Shown here: positions 36,868 to 45,544 of the stretch, piece after piece
How positions within the stretch are numbered: the stretch's first letter is position 1
Layout of the letters: each line of letters starts with the position of its first letter
Assembly: GCA_963748385.1 (NCBI GenBank)
Contig: CAVVIQ010000001.1
Coordinates: 124,001-188,000, forward strand
Direction of reading: 5' to 3'
DNA: 64,000 nt
Origin: Rhodoblastus sp963748385
GTDB lineage: Bacteria; Pseudomonadota; Alphaproteobacteria; Rhizobiales; Beijerinckiaceae
The notes under the pieces: model-generated
Database searches by the model: none
What the model saw: the letters and a program-made list of their open reading frames with translations, nothing else
Told to the model about the DNA's origin: nothing
Position numbers and translations under genes: made by a program

Positions 36868-38082
36868 ATGAGCGAAAGCCTGCAAGACATTCTCTGGATT
36901 CTCTCGATCGCCATGCTGGTCGCGATCGTGGCCCGGCGTCTTTTGCTGCCCTATACGATCGGCCTTGTCGTCGTCGGCGGTCTGCTCGCCTTTTTCCGGA
37001 TCGATGTCGGCCCCAATCTGACGTCGGAACTCATCCTCGACCTCATCCTGCCGCCGCTGCTGTTCGAAGCCGCATTGGCCCTGCGCTGGCCGAAATTGCG
37101 GGCCGAATGGCCGCCGATCCTGGCCTTTTCGATCTTCGGCACGCTCCTCGCCATGGGAGCCGTCGCCGCCGGGCTGGTCTTCCTGCTGCATTGGCCGCTT
37201 TCATCCGCCCTCGTGTTCGGAGCGCTGATTTCCGCGACCGATCCGGTAGCGATCATCGCCATGTTCAAGGACAGCAGGTTCCACGGGCGCTTGAGCCTGC
37301 TGGTGGAGGCCGAGAGCCTGTTCAACGACGGCGCCGCCGCCGTTCTGTTCGCCATGGCGCTCGCCTGGGCGCAATCCGGCGGCCACGCCCCGGGCGCCGC
37401 TGAAAGCGCCCTCGGCTTCGCGCGCATCGTGCTCGGCGGCGTCGGCGTCGGCGCTTTCGCCGGCGCCGCCGCCATCTTGCTTGCGCGCGGCACGTCGGAA
37501 CATCTGGTCGAACTGACCCTTTCCGCCATAGCGGCCTTCGCCTCCTTCATCGCCGCCGAAAGGCTTCAGGTTTCCGGCGTGCTGGCCACGGTTACGGCGG
37601 GCCTGATCATTGGTAATTTTGGCATTTTCAGCCCCGCCGACCACTCCTTCCTCAGCCGCAGGGGCCGCGAGGCCATGGTGAATTTCTGGGAATTCGCGGC
37701 CTTTCTCGCCAATTCCGTGATTTTTTTGCTGATCGGCGCGAATATCGCCGTCACCCATTACGAGACCTATGGCCCGATCGTGATCGCCGGCGCCATCGTT
37801 CTGGTTCTGGCCGCGCGCGCGCTCGCCGTCTATCCGCTGAGCCTGCTGTTTCTCGGGACCCACTACAGGATTTCGCTCGACGAACAGCATATTCTATGGT
37901 GGGGCGGGCTGCGCGGCGCGCTCGGCCTCGCGCTGGCCTTGTCGCTTCCCACCTCCCTGCCCCTGCGCGACGAAATCGTGGTCGTCACTTTCGCTGTGGT
38001 CGCCTTCTCCATCGTCGTCCAGGGCCTGACCATGCCCTGGCTGCTGCGTCGGCTTGGGTTTTCGTCGCCTGACCGCGGTTAG
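36868..38082 (+). CDS. CPA1-family sodium/proton antiporter
   Basis: The 404-residue polytopic protein has about twelve spans and the CPA1 motifs LPPLLFEAAL in the third span, ALISATDPVAIIAMFKDSRF (the ion-binding TDP region), LLVEAESLFNDGAAAVLFA (with the ND motif) and LWWGGLRGALGLALALSLP near the end. Such proteins exchange Na+ or K+ for H+ across the inner membrane. It lacks the long C-terminal cytoplasmic domain found in several homologues. It begins 7 bases after the permease stop, so it may be cotranscribed with the efflux operon; whether it is part of the same response is uncertain. Confidence 0.92.
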   Translation: MSESLQDILWILSIAMLVAIVARRLLLPYTIGLVVVGGLLAFFRIDVGPNLTSELILDLILPPLLFEAALALRWPKLRAEWPPILAFSIFGTLLAMGAVAAGLVFLLHWPLSSALVFGALISATDPVAIIAMFKDSRFHGRLSLLVEAESLFNDGAAAVLFAMALAWAQSGGHAPGAAESALGFARIVLGGVGVGAFAGAAAILLARGTSEHLVELTLSAIAAFASFIAAERLQVSGVLATVTAGLIIGNFGIFSPADHSFLSRRGREAMVNFWEFAAFLANSVIFLLIGANIAVTHYETYGPIVIAGAIVLVLAARALAVYPLSLLFLGTHYRISLDEQHILWWGGLRGALGLALALSLPTSLPLRDEIVVVTFAVVAFSIVVQGLTMPWLLRRLGFSSPDRG

Positions 38083-38290
38083 CCCGCGCCCCGCCCGACA
38101 ACGGGACGCGGGATTCCGCATTGATCCAAATCGTTTTCCTGACAACATCCACATGCTATCTGTTTGATACGACATTGGGCTCGCCCGCCATCAGGCGATG
38201 AGGGGTCGATGTCAAAGTCGGGCAGAGGCCGACCGCGGAACGTGTTTGCATAACCTGGTCGAGGCCCTGCCAAATTGACGGGGGAGCGTC

Positions 38291-38695
38291 ATGGGCGAGA
38301 GGAAATTGCCTGGACTGAAAACCATTGCCGCGGCGGCGGGGCTGGGCCTGTTCGCGACGGCTGCACTCGCGCAACAGGTCGCCGCGCCGGTGGCGGCGGC
38401 GCCGGCGGCGGCGGCGGTCGCGCCGGCCGCGCCTTATTATGGCGGCTACGGCTATCCCTATGGGGGCGGCTACGGCTATCCCTATGGGGGCGGCTACGGC
38501 TATCCCTATGGCGGCGGCTACGGCTATCCCTATGGCGGCTATCCCTATGGAGGCTACGGCGGCTATCCCTATGGCGGCTATGGCTACCCCTACGACGCAT
38601 GGGATGGGCCCTATGGCCGTCGCGGCTATTATGGCCGTCGCGGCTGGGACGATTGGGGGGATCGCGGCTGGATGCCATGGAACTGGTTTGACTGA
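38291..38695 (+). CDS. Secreted Gly/Tyr/Pro-repeat protein
   Basis: The 134-residue protein has a signal peptide (GLKTIAAAAGLGLFATAALA, cleavage after ALA), an Ala/Pro linker, and then a repeat array of the eight-residue unit YGYPYGGG (about four copies), continuing as shorter YPYGGY variants, and a tail rich in Trp, Asp and Arg (GWDDWGDRGWMPWNWFD). The repeat is coded by a 24-base DNA unit. Gly/Tyr-rich secreted proteins of this style include sulfur-globule coat proteins of purple sulfur bacteria and some surface-layer or adhesive proteins, but composition alone does not prove homology. A strong terminator follows at 38750. Confidence 0.75.
   Translation: MGERKLPGLKTIAAAAGLGLFATAALAQQVAAPVAAAPAAAAVAPAAPYYGGYGYPYGGGYGYPYGGGYGYPYGGGYGYPYGGYPYGGYGGYPYGGYGYPYDAWDGPYGRRGYYGRRGWDDWGDRGWMPWNWFD
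38447..38540. repeat. 24-base tandem repeat coding the YGYPYGGG array
   Basis: Four consecutive units begin TACGGCTATCCCTAT at 38447, 38471, 38495 and 38519, the first three with complete 24-base periods and the last shortened. The period equals eight codons, so copy-number changes would keep the frame. Three reading frames stay open over the repeat; only the one with a signal peptide is real. Confidence 0.85.
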
Positions 38696-38749
38696 TCGGC
38701 CGCGCGGCGAGGGCCTCGCCCTCGCCGGGGTGACGGAAGATGCAAACCA

Positions 38750-38781
38750 GACGGCCGCCGCGTTGGCGGCCGTCGCTTTTT
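38750..38781 (+). terminator. Rho-independent terminator after the Gly/Tyr-repeat gene
   Basis: GACGGCCGCC (38750-38759) pairs perfectly with GGCGGCCGTC (38765-38774) over a GCGTT loop and is followed by GCTTTTT. It stands 55 bases after the stop and about 90 bases before recG. Confidence 0.9.
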
Positions 38782-38872
38782 GGGCGGCGCGGTCAGCAGC
38801 CTCAATTCAGGGCCACGCCCAACGCGATCGGCCGCGCTTGCGGGCTTTCCGCGGCGAAGCTATGGACTCGTC

Positions 38873-40966
38873 ATGAGGCCATCGCTTCTCGATCCCCTTT
38901 TCGCCAGCGCGAGCGCCTTGCCCGGCGTCGGCCCCAAGACCGGCAAGCTGCTCGACCGGCTGCTCGGCGAGGCGGGCCGCCCGGCCCGCGCCCTCGATCT
39001 GTTGCTGCATATTCCCTTTTCCAGCATCGACCGCCGCAACCGGCCCAAAATCGCCCAGGCGCCCATCGGCGCCGTCTCGACCCTGAAAGTCCGGGTGGCG
39101 GAGCATCGCCCGCCGCGCGCCAGGGGGCCCTGGCGGGTGCTGGCCGAGGACGAGACCGGCGACCTGACGCTCGTCTTCTTCCGCGCCAATTCGCGCTGGA
39201 TCGAAAAGGCTCTGCCGGTCGGGGAAACGCGCTGGGTGTCGGGCCTGGTCGAGCTTTATGACGCCCACCGCCAGATGGTCCATCCCGACCGCATTCTCGA
39301 CGAGGCGGGCCTTGCCGCCTTGCCCCCGGTCGAGCCGGTCTATGGCCTGACCGAAGGCCTGTTCCCGCGCGTCATGGCCAAGGCGGCGGCCGCGGCGCTC
39401 GCCCGGCTGCCGAAATTGGCCGAATGGCTCGATGACAAACTCTTGCGGGCCGCGGGCTGGGAAAGTTTTGGCGCCAGCCTTCAGCGACTGCACCACCCCC
39501 AGACGCCGCAGGACCTGGCGCCGGACGAAAAATTCGTCGCCCGCCTCGCCTTCGACGAGCTTTTGTCGCACCAACTCGCCCTGCGTCTGGTGCGGCGGAA
39601 AATGCAGGTCCTGCAAGGGCGCGCGCAAAAGGCAAAAGGGGCGCTGGCGGCGAAGATCCTTGGCCAGCTGCCCTTCGACCTGACCGGCGACCAGAAAAAC
39701 GCGGTCGCGGAAATTCTTGCCGATCTTTCCGGCGAAAAGCGCATGTTGCGCCTGCTGCAGGGCGATGTCGGCTCCGGCAAGACCGTGGTCGCCCTGCTGG
39801 CCATGGCGCATGTGGTCGAATCCGGGCGGCAGGCGGCGCTGATGGCCCCGACCGAAATCCTCGCCCGCCAGCATTTCGCGACCATCGCGCCACTCGCCCG
39901 CGCCGCCGGCCTGTCTCTCGCCCTGATGACCGGTCGCGATCGGCTAAGCGAACGCCGCGCGACGCTCGAAGCTCTGGCGAGCGGCGCGCTGGACATCGTC
40001 GTCGGCACCCATGCCCTGGTTCAGGACGATGTCGTCTTCGCCCGCCTCGGCCTCGCGGTGATCGACGAACAGCATCGTTTCGGCGTCCACCAGCGGTTGG
40101 CGCTTGGCGAAAAGGGCGAGGCCGTTGACGTGCTGGCCATGACGGCGACTCCGATCCCGCGCACTCTGGCTTTGGCTTTTTTCGGCGACATGGACCTTTC
40201 GAACCTGCGGGAAAAGCCGCCGGGACGCCAGAAGATCGACACGCGGGCGGTCAATGTCGAACGCATCGACGAAGTCGTCGCCGGGCTTGGGCGGGCCATA
40301 AAAGCCGGCGCGCGGGTCTATTGGGTCTGCCCCCTTGTCGAGGGCAGCGAGGAGACCGATCTGGCCGCGGCGGAGGATCGCGCCGAGGATCTGAAGAAAT
40401 TCTTCGGCGCGCAGGTCGGTCTGGTCCATGGCCAGATGAAGGGCCGCGACAAGGACGCGGCGATGGAGGATTTTTCCCGCGGCGTGACCAAAGTACTGGT
40501 GGCGACCACGGTGATCGAAGTCGGCGTCAACGTGCCCGAGGCCACCGTCATGGTGGTCGAGCACGCCGAGCGTTTCGGCCTTGCCCAATTGCATCAGTTG
40601 CGCGGCCGGGTCGGGCGAGGAACGGGAAAATCCTCCTGCATCCTGCTCTATGCCGGCCCCCTGAACGAAGCCGCCAAGGCGCGGCTGGAGATCCTGCGCG
40701 AGACCGAGGACGGCTTTCGCATCGCGGAGGAGGATTTGCGCCTGCGCGGCGAGGGCGAGGTGCTGGGCGCCAGACAATCCGGCGCCCCCGGCTTCAGGAT
40801 CGCCCGCCTCGACCTCCACGCCGATCTTTTGCGCGCGGCGCGGGAAGAAGCGGAAAAGATTCTGGACGCCGACCCCGAACTTTTGGGCGAGCGCGGCCGG
40901 AACCTGCGGCTGCTGCTCTATGTTTTCGAGCGCGATCAGGCGCTGAAGCTGTTGCGGGCGGGTTAG
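38873..40966 (+). CDS. recG: ATP-dependent DNA helicase RecG
   Basis: RecG is the monomeric branch-migration helicase that reverses stalled forks and processes D-loops and R-loops. The 697-residue product has an N-terminal wedge OB-fold (GAVSTLKVRVAEHRPP, VFFRANSRWIEKAL), the DExx helicase domain with motif I GDVGSGKTVVALLAM (about residues 297-311), APTEILARQH, motif II as DEQH (about 398-401, IDEQHRFGVHQR), and TATPIPRTLALAFFGD, then the second domain (LVHGQMKGRDKDAAM, VATTVIEVGVNVPEATVMVV, QLRGRVGRG) and the TRG region with LRGEGEVLGARQSG. The ATG at 38873 gives family length. Confidence 0.96.
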   Translation: MRPSLLDPLFASASALPGVGPKTGKLLDRLLGEAGRPARALDLLLHIPFSSIDRRNRPKIAQAPIGAVSTLKVRVAEHRPPRARGPWRVLAEDETGDLTLVFFRANSRWIEKALPVGETRWVSGLVELYDAHRQMVHPDRILDEAGLAALPPVEPVYGLTEGLFPRVMAKAAAAALARLPKLAEWLDDKLLRAAGWESFGASLQRLHHPQTPQDLAPDEKFVARLAFDELLSHQLALRLVRRKMQVLQGRAQKAKGALAAKILGQLPFDLTGDQKNAVAEILADLSGEKRMLRLLQGDVGSGKTVVALLAMAHVVESGRQAALMAPTEILARQHFATIAPLARAAGLSLALMTGRDRLSERRATLEALASGALDIVVGTHALVQDDVVFARLGLAVIDEQHRFGVHQRLALGEKGEAVDVLAMTATPIPRTLALAFFGDMDLSNLREKPPGRQKIDTRAVNVERIDEVVAGLGRAIKAGARVYWVCPLVEGSEETDLAAAEDRAEDLKKFFGAQVGLVHGQMKGRDKDAAMEDFSRGVTKVLVATTVIEVGVNVPEATVMVVEHAERFGLAQLHQLRGRVGRGTGKSSCILLYAGPLNEAAKARLEILRETEDGFRIAEEDLRLRGEGEVLGARQSGAPGFRIARLDLHADLLRAAREEAEKILDADPELLGERGRNLRLLLYVFERDQALKLLRAG

Positions 40967-41301
40967 CGGTCGAAATCTGGCGCGTGGCGACCACCTGCGA
41001 ATGGCGCAAGGCGGCGGATGGTGTTGAAAAACTCTGCGGTTCAGCGGCTGCGCTCCGGCGGAGGCGTTTTTCAAGGTTTGAGGGCTGCCCCCCTTTGGCG
41101 TGGGCGGCCGCGTGGCCGCCTTATTTGTCGGCCTCTAGTTCGACCGACCAGTTGTTCGCGGACTTTTTCAACGAAATTGGCCGGAAGCGGTCATCGCTCC
41201 GGGACGACAAGCGGAGGATTTTCGCCACTCGCCGTGGAGCCTCGGCAGATGAAGCGCGAGCCTTTCGCTTTTGTCGGTCATCCGTGGCATAGTCCGGCGC
41301 G
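40967..41301. other. Intergenic region recG-ampG with a MITE-like remnant
   Basis: This 335-base stretch encodes nothing convincing. Its middle part (41023-41172) is bounded by imperfect terminal inverted repeats, described separately. The right part likely carries the ampG promoter, but no clear -35/-10 was recognised. A 110-codon minus-strand reading frame across 41121-41453 has no recognisable features and overlaps ampG. Confidence 0.5.
41023..41172. repeat. MITE-like element or insertion-sequence remnant
   Basis: The left end reads GTTGAAAAACTCTGCG and the reverse complement of the right end reads GTTGAAAAAGTCCGCG, so 14 of 16 terminal bases match. The 150-base element has no coding capacity and an internal GC-rich palindrome (GGCGGCCGCGTGGCCGCC). 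This is the shape of a miniature inverted-repeat transposable element or the ends of a deleted insertion sequence. No obvious target-site duplication was identified. Confidence 0.6.
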
Positions 41302-42600
41302 ATGCAATCCGAATCGCAGCGCCAGTCCTGGCTCAGATTCCTCAAGGACCCCAAGCTCGCGCTCATGTTGGCGCTGGGCTTTTCGTCCGGCCTGCCCTTC
41401 CTGCTGGTTTTTTCCACCCAGTCGGCCTGGCTGCGCGAGGCCGGCGTCTCCAAGCAGCATATCGGCCTGATGAGCTGGGTCGCCCTGGCCTATTCGTTCA
41501 AATTCCTGTGGGCGCCCCTGCTCGACCGCTATGACGCGCCCGTTCTCGGCCCCGCGCTGGGCCGGCGGCGCGGTTGGATGGCTTTGACCCAGTTTGGCGT
41601 CGCACTTAGCCTCGCGGCCATGGCTTTCGGCGATCCCGCCCATCGCCTGGCCTGGACGATTGTCTTCGCCTTCTGCCTCGGTTTTTTTTCGGCGACACAG
41701 GACATCATGATCGACGGTTGGCGCATCGCCGTCGCCCCGCCGCAAGACCAGGGCGAAATGTCGGCGGCGAGCCAGATCGGCTATAAATTCGCCATTCTCT
41801 GCGCCGGCGCCGGCGCTCTTTATCTTGCGCAATATGTGAGCTGGCGCGCCGCCTATCTGGTCATGGCCTGCTTCATGGCCGTCGGCCTCTCCGCGACCCT
41901 GCTGGCGCCCGAGCCCGCCGCCCATATTGTCACCGGGACCGAGCGCCATATCAATGTCGTCGCCGCCTATCGCGATCCGCTCAAGGATTTTTTCCTCCGC
42001 AACGGCCGCTTCGCGCTCTTGTTCCTGGCCCTGCTCTCCATTTACCGCCTGCCGGATTTCGTTTCCGGGGTCATGGCCAATCCGCTCTATATCGACCTCG
42101 GCTTTTCCAAGGCCGATATCGCCAGCGTGACGAAACTGTTCGGCTTCTGGGTCGGGCTTGGCGGCATTTTCGCCGGCGGCGTAGCGGTGACCCGCTTTGG
42201 TCTGATGCCATCGCTGCTGATCGGCGGAATCGCCGCCAGCGCCTCCCATCTGACGCTCGCCGCGCTCGCCGCGCGCGGGGCCGACATTCGCATGCTGACC
42301 CTTTCGGTCTGCGTCGAGAATTTCGCCGGCGGCTTCGCCGGCACCGCTTTGATCGCCTTCATGTCCTCGCTGACCTCGCCGCTTTACGCCGCCGCGCAAT
42401 ACGCGCTTCTTTCGTCGCTCTACGCCTTGCCCGGCAAATTGCTGGGCGGCCTGTCCGGCTATGCGGTCGCGGCCTTCGGTTATCCGGCCTTTTTCGTCGC
42501 CACCTCCTGCATCGGGATTCCGGTCGCGGCGATCTGCCTCGCGGTCTGGCGAATCCAGGCGCGACAGACCGCCGCGTCGGGCCAGCCCGAAACCGCCTGA
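41302..42600 (+). CDS. ampG: AmpG-type muropeptide permease (MFS)
   Basis: The 432-residue, twelve-span transporter matches AmpG, which imports GlcNAc-anhydroMurNAc peptides for wall recycling. Characteristic parts are LMLALGFSSGLPFLLVFST, LKFLWAPLLDRYDAPVLGP-like region FKFLWAPLLDRYDAPVLG, GRRRGWMALTQ, and FCLGFFSATQDIMIDGWRI. The Asp-Arg-Tyr/Arg-Arg-Arg-Gly loop between spans 2 and 3 is typical of the family. The N-terminus MQSESQRQSWLRFLKDPKLA is short and cytoplasmic. It pairs functionally with the cytosolic amidase-type enzyme at 18537, though the two are not adjacent. It precedes pgm by 27 bases and may share its transcript. Confidence 0.88.
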   Translation: MQSESQRQSWLRFLKDPKLALMLALGFSSGLPFLLVFSTQSAWLREAGVSKQHIGLMSWVALAYSFKFLWAPLLDRYDAPVLGPALGRRRGWMALTQFGVALSLAAMAFGDPAHRLAWTIVFAFCLGFFSATQDIMIDGWRIAVAPPQDQGEMSAASQIGYKFAILCAGAGALYLAQYVSWRAAYLVMACFMAVGLSATLLAPEPAAHIVTGTERHINVVAAYRDPLKDFFLRNGRFALLFLALLSIYRLPDFVSGVMANPLYIDLGFSKADIASVTKLFGFWVGLGGIFAGGVAVTRFGLMPSLLIGGIAASASHLTLAALAARGADIRMLTLSVCVENFAGGFAGTALIAFMSSLTSPLYAAAQYALLSSLYALPGKLLGGLSGYAVAAFGYPAFFVATSCIGIPVAAICLAVWRIQARQTAASGQPETA

Positions 42601-42627
42601 ACAATCAAAACCAAGGGAACGCGCCCG

Positions 42628-44274
42628 ATGAATATTCTGCTTTCCGAAGTCCGCACCATCGCGACGAAGCCCTTTGCCGACCAGCGCCCCGGCACGTCCG
42701 GCCTGCGCAAGAAGACCAAGGTCTTCCAGCAGCCGCATTATCTGGCCAATTTCGTGCAGTCGATCTTCGCGTCGCTCGAAGGCTTCGAGGGCAAGGCGCT
42801 GGTGGTCGGTGGCGACGGCCGCTTCTTCAACCGCGAGGCGATCCAGATCGTCATCCGCATGGCGGCGGCCAGCGGGTTCGGCGAAATTCTGGTCGGGCGC
42901 GGCGGCATTCTCTCCACCCCCGCCGCCTCCGCCGTCATCCGCGCCGAAAAAGCTTTCGGCGGAATCGTTCTGTCAGCCAGCCACAATCCCGGCGGGCCGG
43001 ACGCCGATTTCGGCATCAAATACAATATTTCCAACGGCGGCCCGGCGCCGGAGAAGATCACCGAGGCGATCTTCGCCCATAGCAGGACCATCCAGAGCTA
43101 TAAAACGATAGAGGCGCCGGACGTCGATCTCGATCGCTTGGGCGAAACCCGCGTCGGCGACGCGGTGGTGCGGGTCATCGATCCGGTCGCCATCTATCTG
43201 GCGCTGATGGAAAGCCTGTTCGATTTCCCCGCCATCGCGCGCATGTTCAAGGACGGGTTCCAGCTGAAGTTCGACGCGATGAGCGCGGTCACCGGGCCCT
43301 ACGCCAAGGCCATTTTCGAGGATGCGCTCGGCGCGGCGCCCGGCAGCGTGATGAATGGCGAGCCTCTGCCCGACTTCGGCCACCACCACCCCGACCCCAA
43401 TCTGGTCCACGCCAGACATCTATACGACCTCGCCATGTCCGGCGCTTCGCCCGACCTCTGCGCGGCCTCCGACGGCGACGGCGACCGCAACCTGGTGATC
43501 GGGCGCGGCCAGTTCGTCACGCCCTCGGACTCTTTGGCGATCATCGCCGCCAACGCCCATCTGGCGCCGGGCTACAAGGGCGGCGTCGCGGGCGTCGCGC
43601 GCTCCATGCCGACCAGCCTCGCCGCCGACCGGGTCGCGGAAAAGCTCAAGATCGGCATGTACGAGACGCCGACGGGGTGGAAATTCTTCGGCAACCTGCT
43701 CGACGCGGGAAAAGTCACGATCTGCGGCGAGGAAAGCGCCGGCGCCGGCTCCAATCATGTGCGCGAGAAGGACGGCCTGTGGGCCATTCTGATGTGGCTG
43801 AACATTCTCGCCGCCCGCAAGCAGGGCGTGAAGGAGATCGTGCGCGCCCATTGGGCCGAATTCGGCCGGAATTATTATTCCCGCCACGATTACGAGGAAG
43901 TGGCGAGCGAAGGCGCAGAGGCTCTGGTCGCGGGCCTGCGCGCAAAACTGCCGTCGCTTCCGGGCCAGACCTTCGGGGCGCTGCAGGTCGAAGGGGCGGA
44001 CGATTTTTCCTATGTCGATCCGGTCGATGGCTCGGTGTCGAAAAACCAGGGCCTGCGCATTCTCTTCGCGGACGGCTCGCGCATCGTCTATCGCCTGTCC
44101 GGCACCGGCACGGCGGGAGCGACCCTGCGCGTCTATATCGAGCGTTACGAGCCCGACCCGGCCAAACACGATCTCGATACCCAGGCGGCGCTCGCCGATC
44201 TGATCGCCTGCGCCGAAAAGATCGCCGAAATCCGCCGCCATACGGGGCGCGAAAAACCGAGCGTCATCACCTGA
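42628..44274 (+). CDS. pgm: Phosphoglucomutase (alpha-D-glucose specific)
   Basis: Pgm interconverts glucose-1-phosphate and glucose-6-phosphate, feeding UDP-glucose, glycogen and exopolysaccharide synthesis. The 548-residue enzyme has RPGTSGLRKKTKVF, the catalytic phosphoserine loop LSASHNPGGPDADFGIKYN (Ser about 118), the metal loop DGDGDRN (about 282-288), the sugar-binding CGEESAGAGSNHVREKDGLW, and the phosphate-binding RLSGTGTAGATLRVY near the C-terminus. This is the eukaryote-like Pgm1 family, as in rhizobia. The ATG at 42628 is preceded by AAGGGAA. It is intact. Confidence 0.96.
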   Translation: MNILLSEVRTIATKPFADQRPGTSGLRKKTKVFQQPHYLANFVQSIFASLEGFEGKALVVGGDGRFFNREAIQIVIRMAAASGFGEILVGRGGILSTPAASAVIRAEKAFGGIVLSASHNPGGPDADFGIKYNISNGGPAPEKITEAIFAHSRTIQSYKTIEAPDVDLDRLGETRVGDAVVRVIDPVAIYLALMESLFDFPAIARMFKDGFQLKFDAMSAVTGPYAKAIFEDALGAAPGSVMNGEPLPDFGHHHPDPNLVHARHLYDLAMSGASPDLCAASDGDGDRNLVIGRGQFVTPSDSLAIIAANAHLAPGYKGGVAGVARSMPTSLAADRVAEKLKIGMYETPTGWKFFGNLLDAGKVTICGEESAGAGSNHVREKDGLWAILMWLNILAARKQGVKEIVRAHWAEFGRNYYSRHDYEEVASEGAEALVAGLRAKLPSLPGQTFGALQVEGADDFSYVDPVDGSVSKNQGLRILFADGSRIVYRLSGTGTAGATLRVYIERYEPDPAKHDLDTQAALADLIACAEKIAEIRRHTGREKPSVIT

Positions 44275-44338
44275 GCAGGTTCAAGGCGCAAGGCCCTCGG
44301 CGCGGGTTGACGTTTCGTTAACGAATCGGCCTTGCCTT

Positions 44339-44357
44339 TATACTCATTTTGAGTATA
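44339..44357. promoter_or_regulatory. NadQ-type operator 1 upstream of nadABC
   Basis: TATACTCA-TTT-TGAGTATA is a perfect 8-base inverted repeat with a 3-base spacer. A second site with the same half-site design lies at 44422. In alphaproteobacteria nad biosynthesis genes are known to be controlled by NadQ through palindromes of this style; I recognise the type but could not compare motifs. Confidence 0.7.
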
Positions 44358-44376
44358 TGTAGGGCGTGTGAAAGGG

Positions 44377-44409
44377 AGCCGAAGTGGGCGTGCGTCTTTT
44401 CGGCTTTTT
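44377..44409 (+). terminator. Terminator-like hairpin between the two nad operators
   Basis: AGCCGAA (44377-44383) pairs with TTCGGCT (44399-44405) over a 15-base loop and is followed by TTTTG and TTTT. It may end the pgm transcript, or act as an attenuator if the nadABC promoter lies upstream at the first operator. Confidence 0.5.
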
Positions 44410-44421
44410 GTTTTGCTTTAG

Positions 44422-44442
44422 TTATGCTCATAGTGAGCATAA
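44422..44442. promoter_or_regulatory. NadQ-type operator 2 upstream of nadA
   Basis: TTATGCTCA-TAG-TGAGCATAA is a perfect 9-base inverted repeat with a 3-base spacer, sharing the TATRCTCA-N3-TGAGYATA pattern of the site at 44339. Its end lies 15 bases before the nadA ATG, so a bound repressor would block transcription start or elongation. Confidence 0.72.
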
Positions 44443-44457
44443 TATCGGGTGAGCGTC

Positions 44458-45537
44458 ATGCAGTGTGTCGTGCCTTCTCAGATTCCCGCTTCGGCGCCGG
44501 TTCAGCCGAGCCCGGCCGCGCTGCGTCATGGCGTCGTCCCCATGCCCAATCTGGCGTGGACGCCGGAAGTCGCCCGCGAGACCGCGCATCTCTATGAAAA
44601 GGTCAAGTCGGTCATCCCGTCGATCGAGTGGCCGTTCCATGCGCCTTATGTGAAGGCGATCAACGACCTGAAAAAAGAGCGCAACGCCGTCATCCTGGCG
44701 CATAATTACCAGACGCCGGAAATCTACAATTGCGTCGCCGACGTGGTCGGGGATTCTCTCCAGCTCGCGCGCATCGCCAGCCAGTCCGACGCCGAGGTCA
44801 TCGTGCAGGGCGGCGTCCATTTCATGGCCGAAACGTCAAAGATTCTCAGCCCGGACAAGACCGTGCTGATCCCCGATTCCCGCGCCGGCTGCTCGCTCGC
44901 CGCCTCGATCACGGCGGCCGACGTCCGCGCCCTGCGCCGCGAATATCCGGGTGTTCCGATCGTCGCCTATGTCAACACCTCGGCCGAGGTCAAGGCGGAG
45001 GTGGACATCTGCTGCACCTCGGCCAATGCGCTGAAAGTGGTCGAAAGCTTGGGAAGCGACAGGGTGATCATGGTTCCCGACCGTTTCCTGGCCGCCAATG
45101 TCGCGCGCCAGACCAAGGTGAAGATCATCGCCTGGCATGGCGCCTGCGAAGTACATGAACGCTTCACGCCCGAGGAATTGCTGCGCTATCGCGAGGACGA
45201 TCCCTCGATCAAGCTGATCGCTCATCCCGAATGCCCGCCGGAAGTGGTCGAAGTCTGCGATTTCTCCGGCTCGACCGCGGCGATGATCGATTATGTCAAG
45301 ACGCGCCAGCCCAAGCGTGTGCTGCTGGTCACCGAATGTTCGATGGCCGACAATGTCGCGGCGGAAAATCCGGGCGTGAATTTCGTGCGCCCCTGCAACC
45401 TCTGCCCGCATATGAAGCGGATCACGCTGCCGAAGATCCTCGACAGCCTCGTCTATATGCGCGAGGAAGTCGTCGTCGATCCCGCGCTCGCCGCTCGCGC
45501 CCGCCGCTCGGTCGAGCGCATGATCGAACTGAAGTGA
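44458..45537 (+). CDS. nadA: Quinolinate synthase NadA
   Basis: NadA condenses iminoaspartate with dihydroxyacetone phosphate to quinolinate using a [4Fe-4S] cluster. The protein (359 residues from the ATG at 44458) contains VILAHNYQTPEIYNCVADVV, GGVHFMAETSKILSPDKTVL, DSRAGCSLAASIT, IAWHGACEVHERF, HPECPPEV, and TECSMADNVAAE plus RPCNLCPHMKR, which include the cluster-binding cysteines. A GTG at 44449 would add three residues; GGGTGAG at 44447 serves better as ribosome-binding site for the ATG. First gene of nadABC. Two palindromes upstream suggest repression when NAD precursors are sufficient. Confidence 0.95.
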   Translation: MQCVVPSQIPASAPVQPSPAALRHGVVPMPNLAWTPEVARETAHLYEKVKSVIPSIEWPFHAPYVKAINDLKKERNAVILAHNYQTPEIYNCVADVVGDSLQLARIASQSDAEVIVQGGVHFMAETSKILSPDKTVLIPDSRAGCSLAASITAADVRALRREYPGVPIVAYVNTSAEVKAEVDICCTSANALKVVESLGSDRVIMVPDRFLAANVARQTKVKIIAWHGACEVHERFTPEELLRYREDDPSIKLIAHPECPPEVVEVCDFSGSTAAMIDYVKTRQPKRVLLVTECSMADNVAAENPGVNFVRPCNLCPHMKRITLPKILDSLVYMREEVVVDPALAARARRSVERMIELK

Positions 45538-45544
45538 CGAGAAG

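Noticed and set aside
38447..38590. Tandem repeats considered as a CRISPR array
   Set aside because: The units are contiguous without unique spacers and code in frame within a secreted protein.
38275..38876. Two alternative plus-strand frames across the Gly/Tyr repeat (Leu/Trp/Arg-rich and Ala/Ile/Pro-rich)
   Set aside because: The 24-base period keeps all frames open; only the frame at 38291 has a signal peptide and a sensible end.
41121..41453. A 110-codon minus-strand frame overlapping the start of ampG
   Set aside because: No recognisable features; it overlaps a MITE-like element and the ampG coding region.
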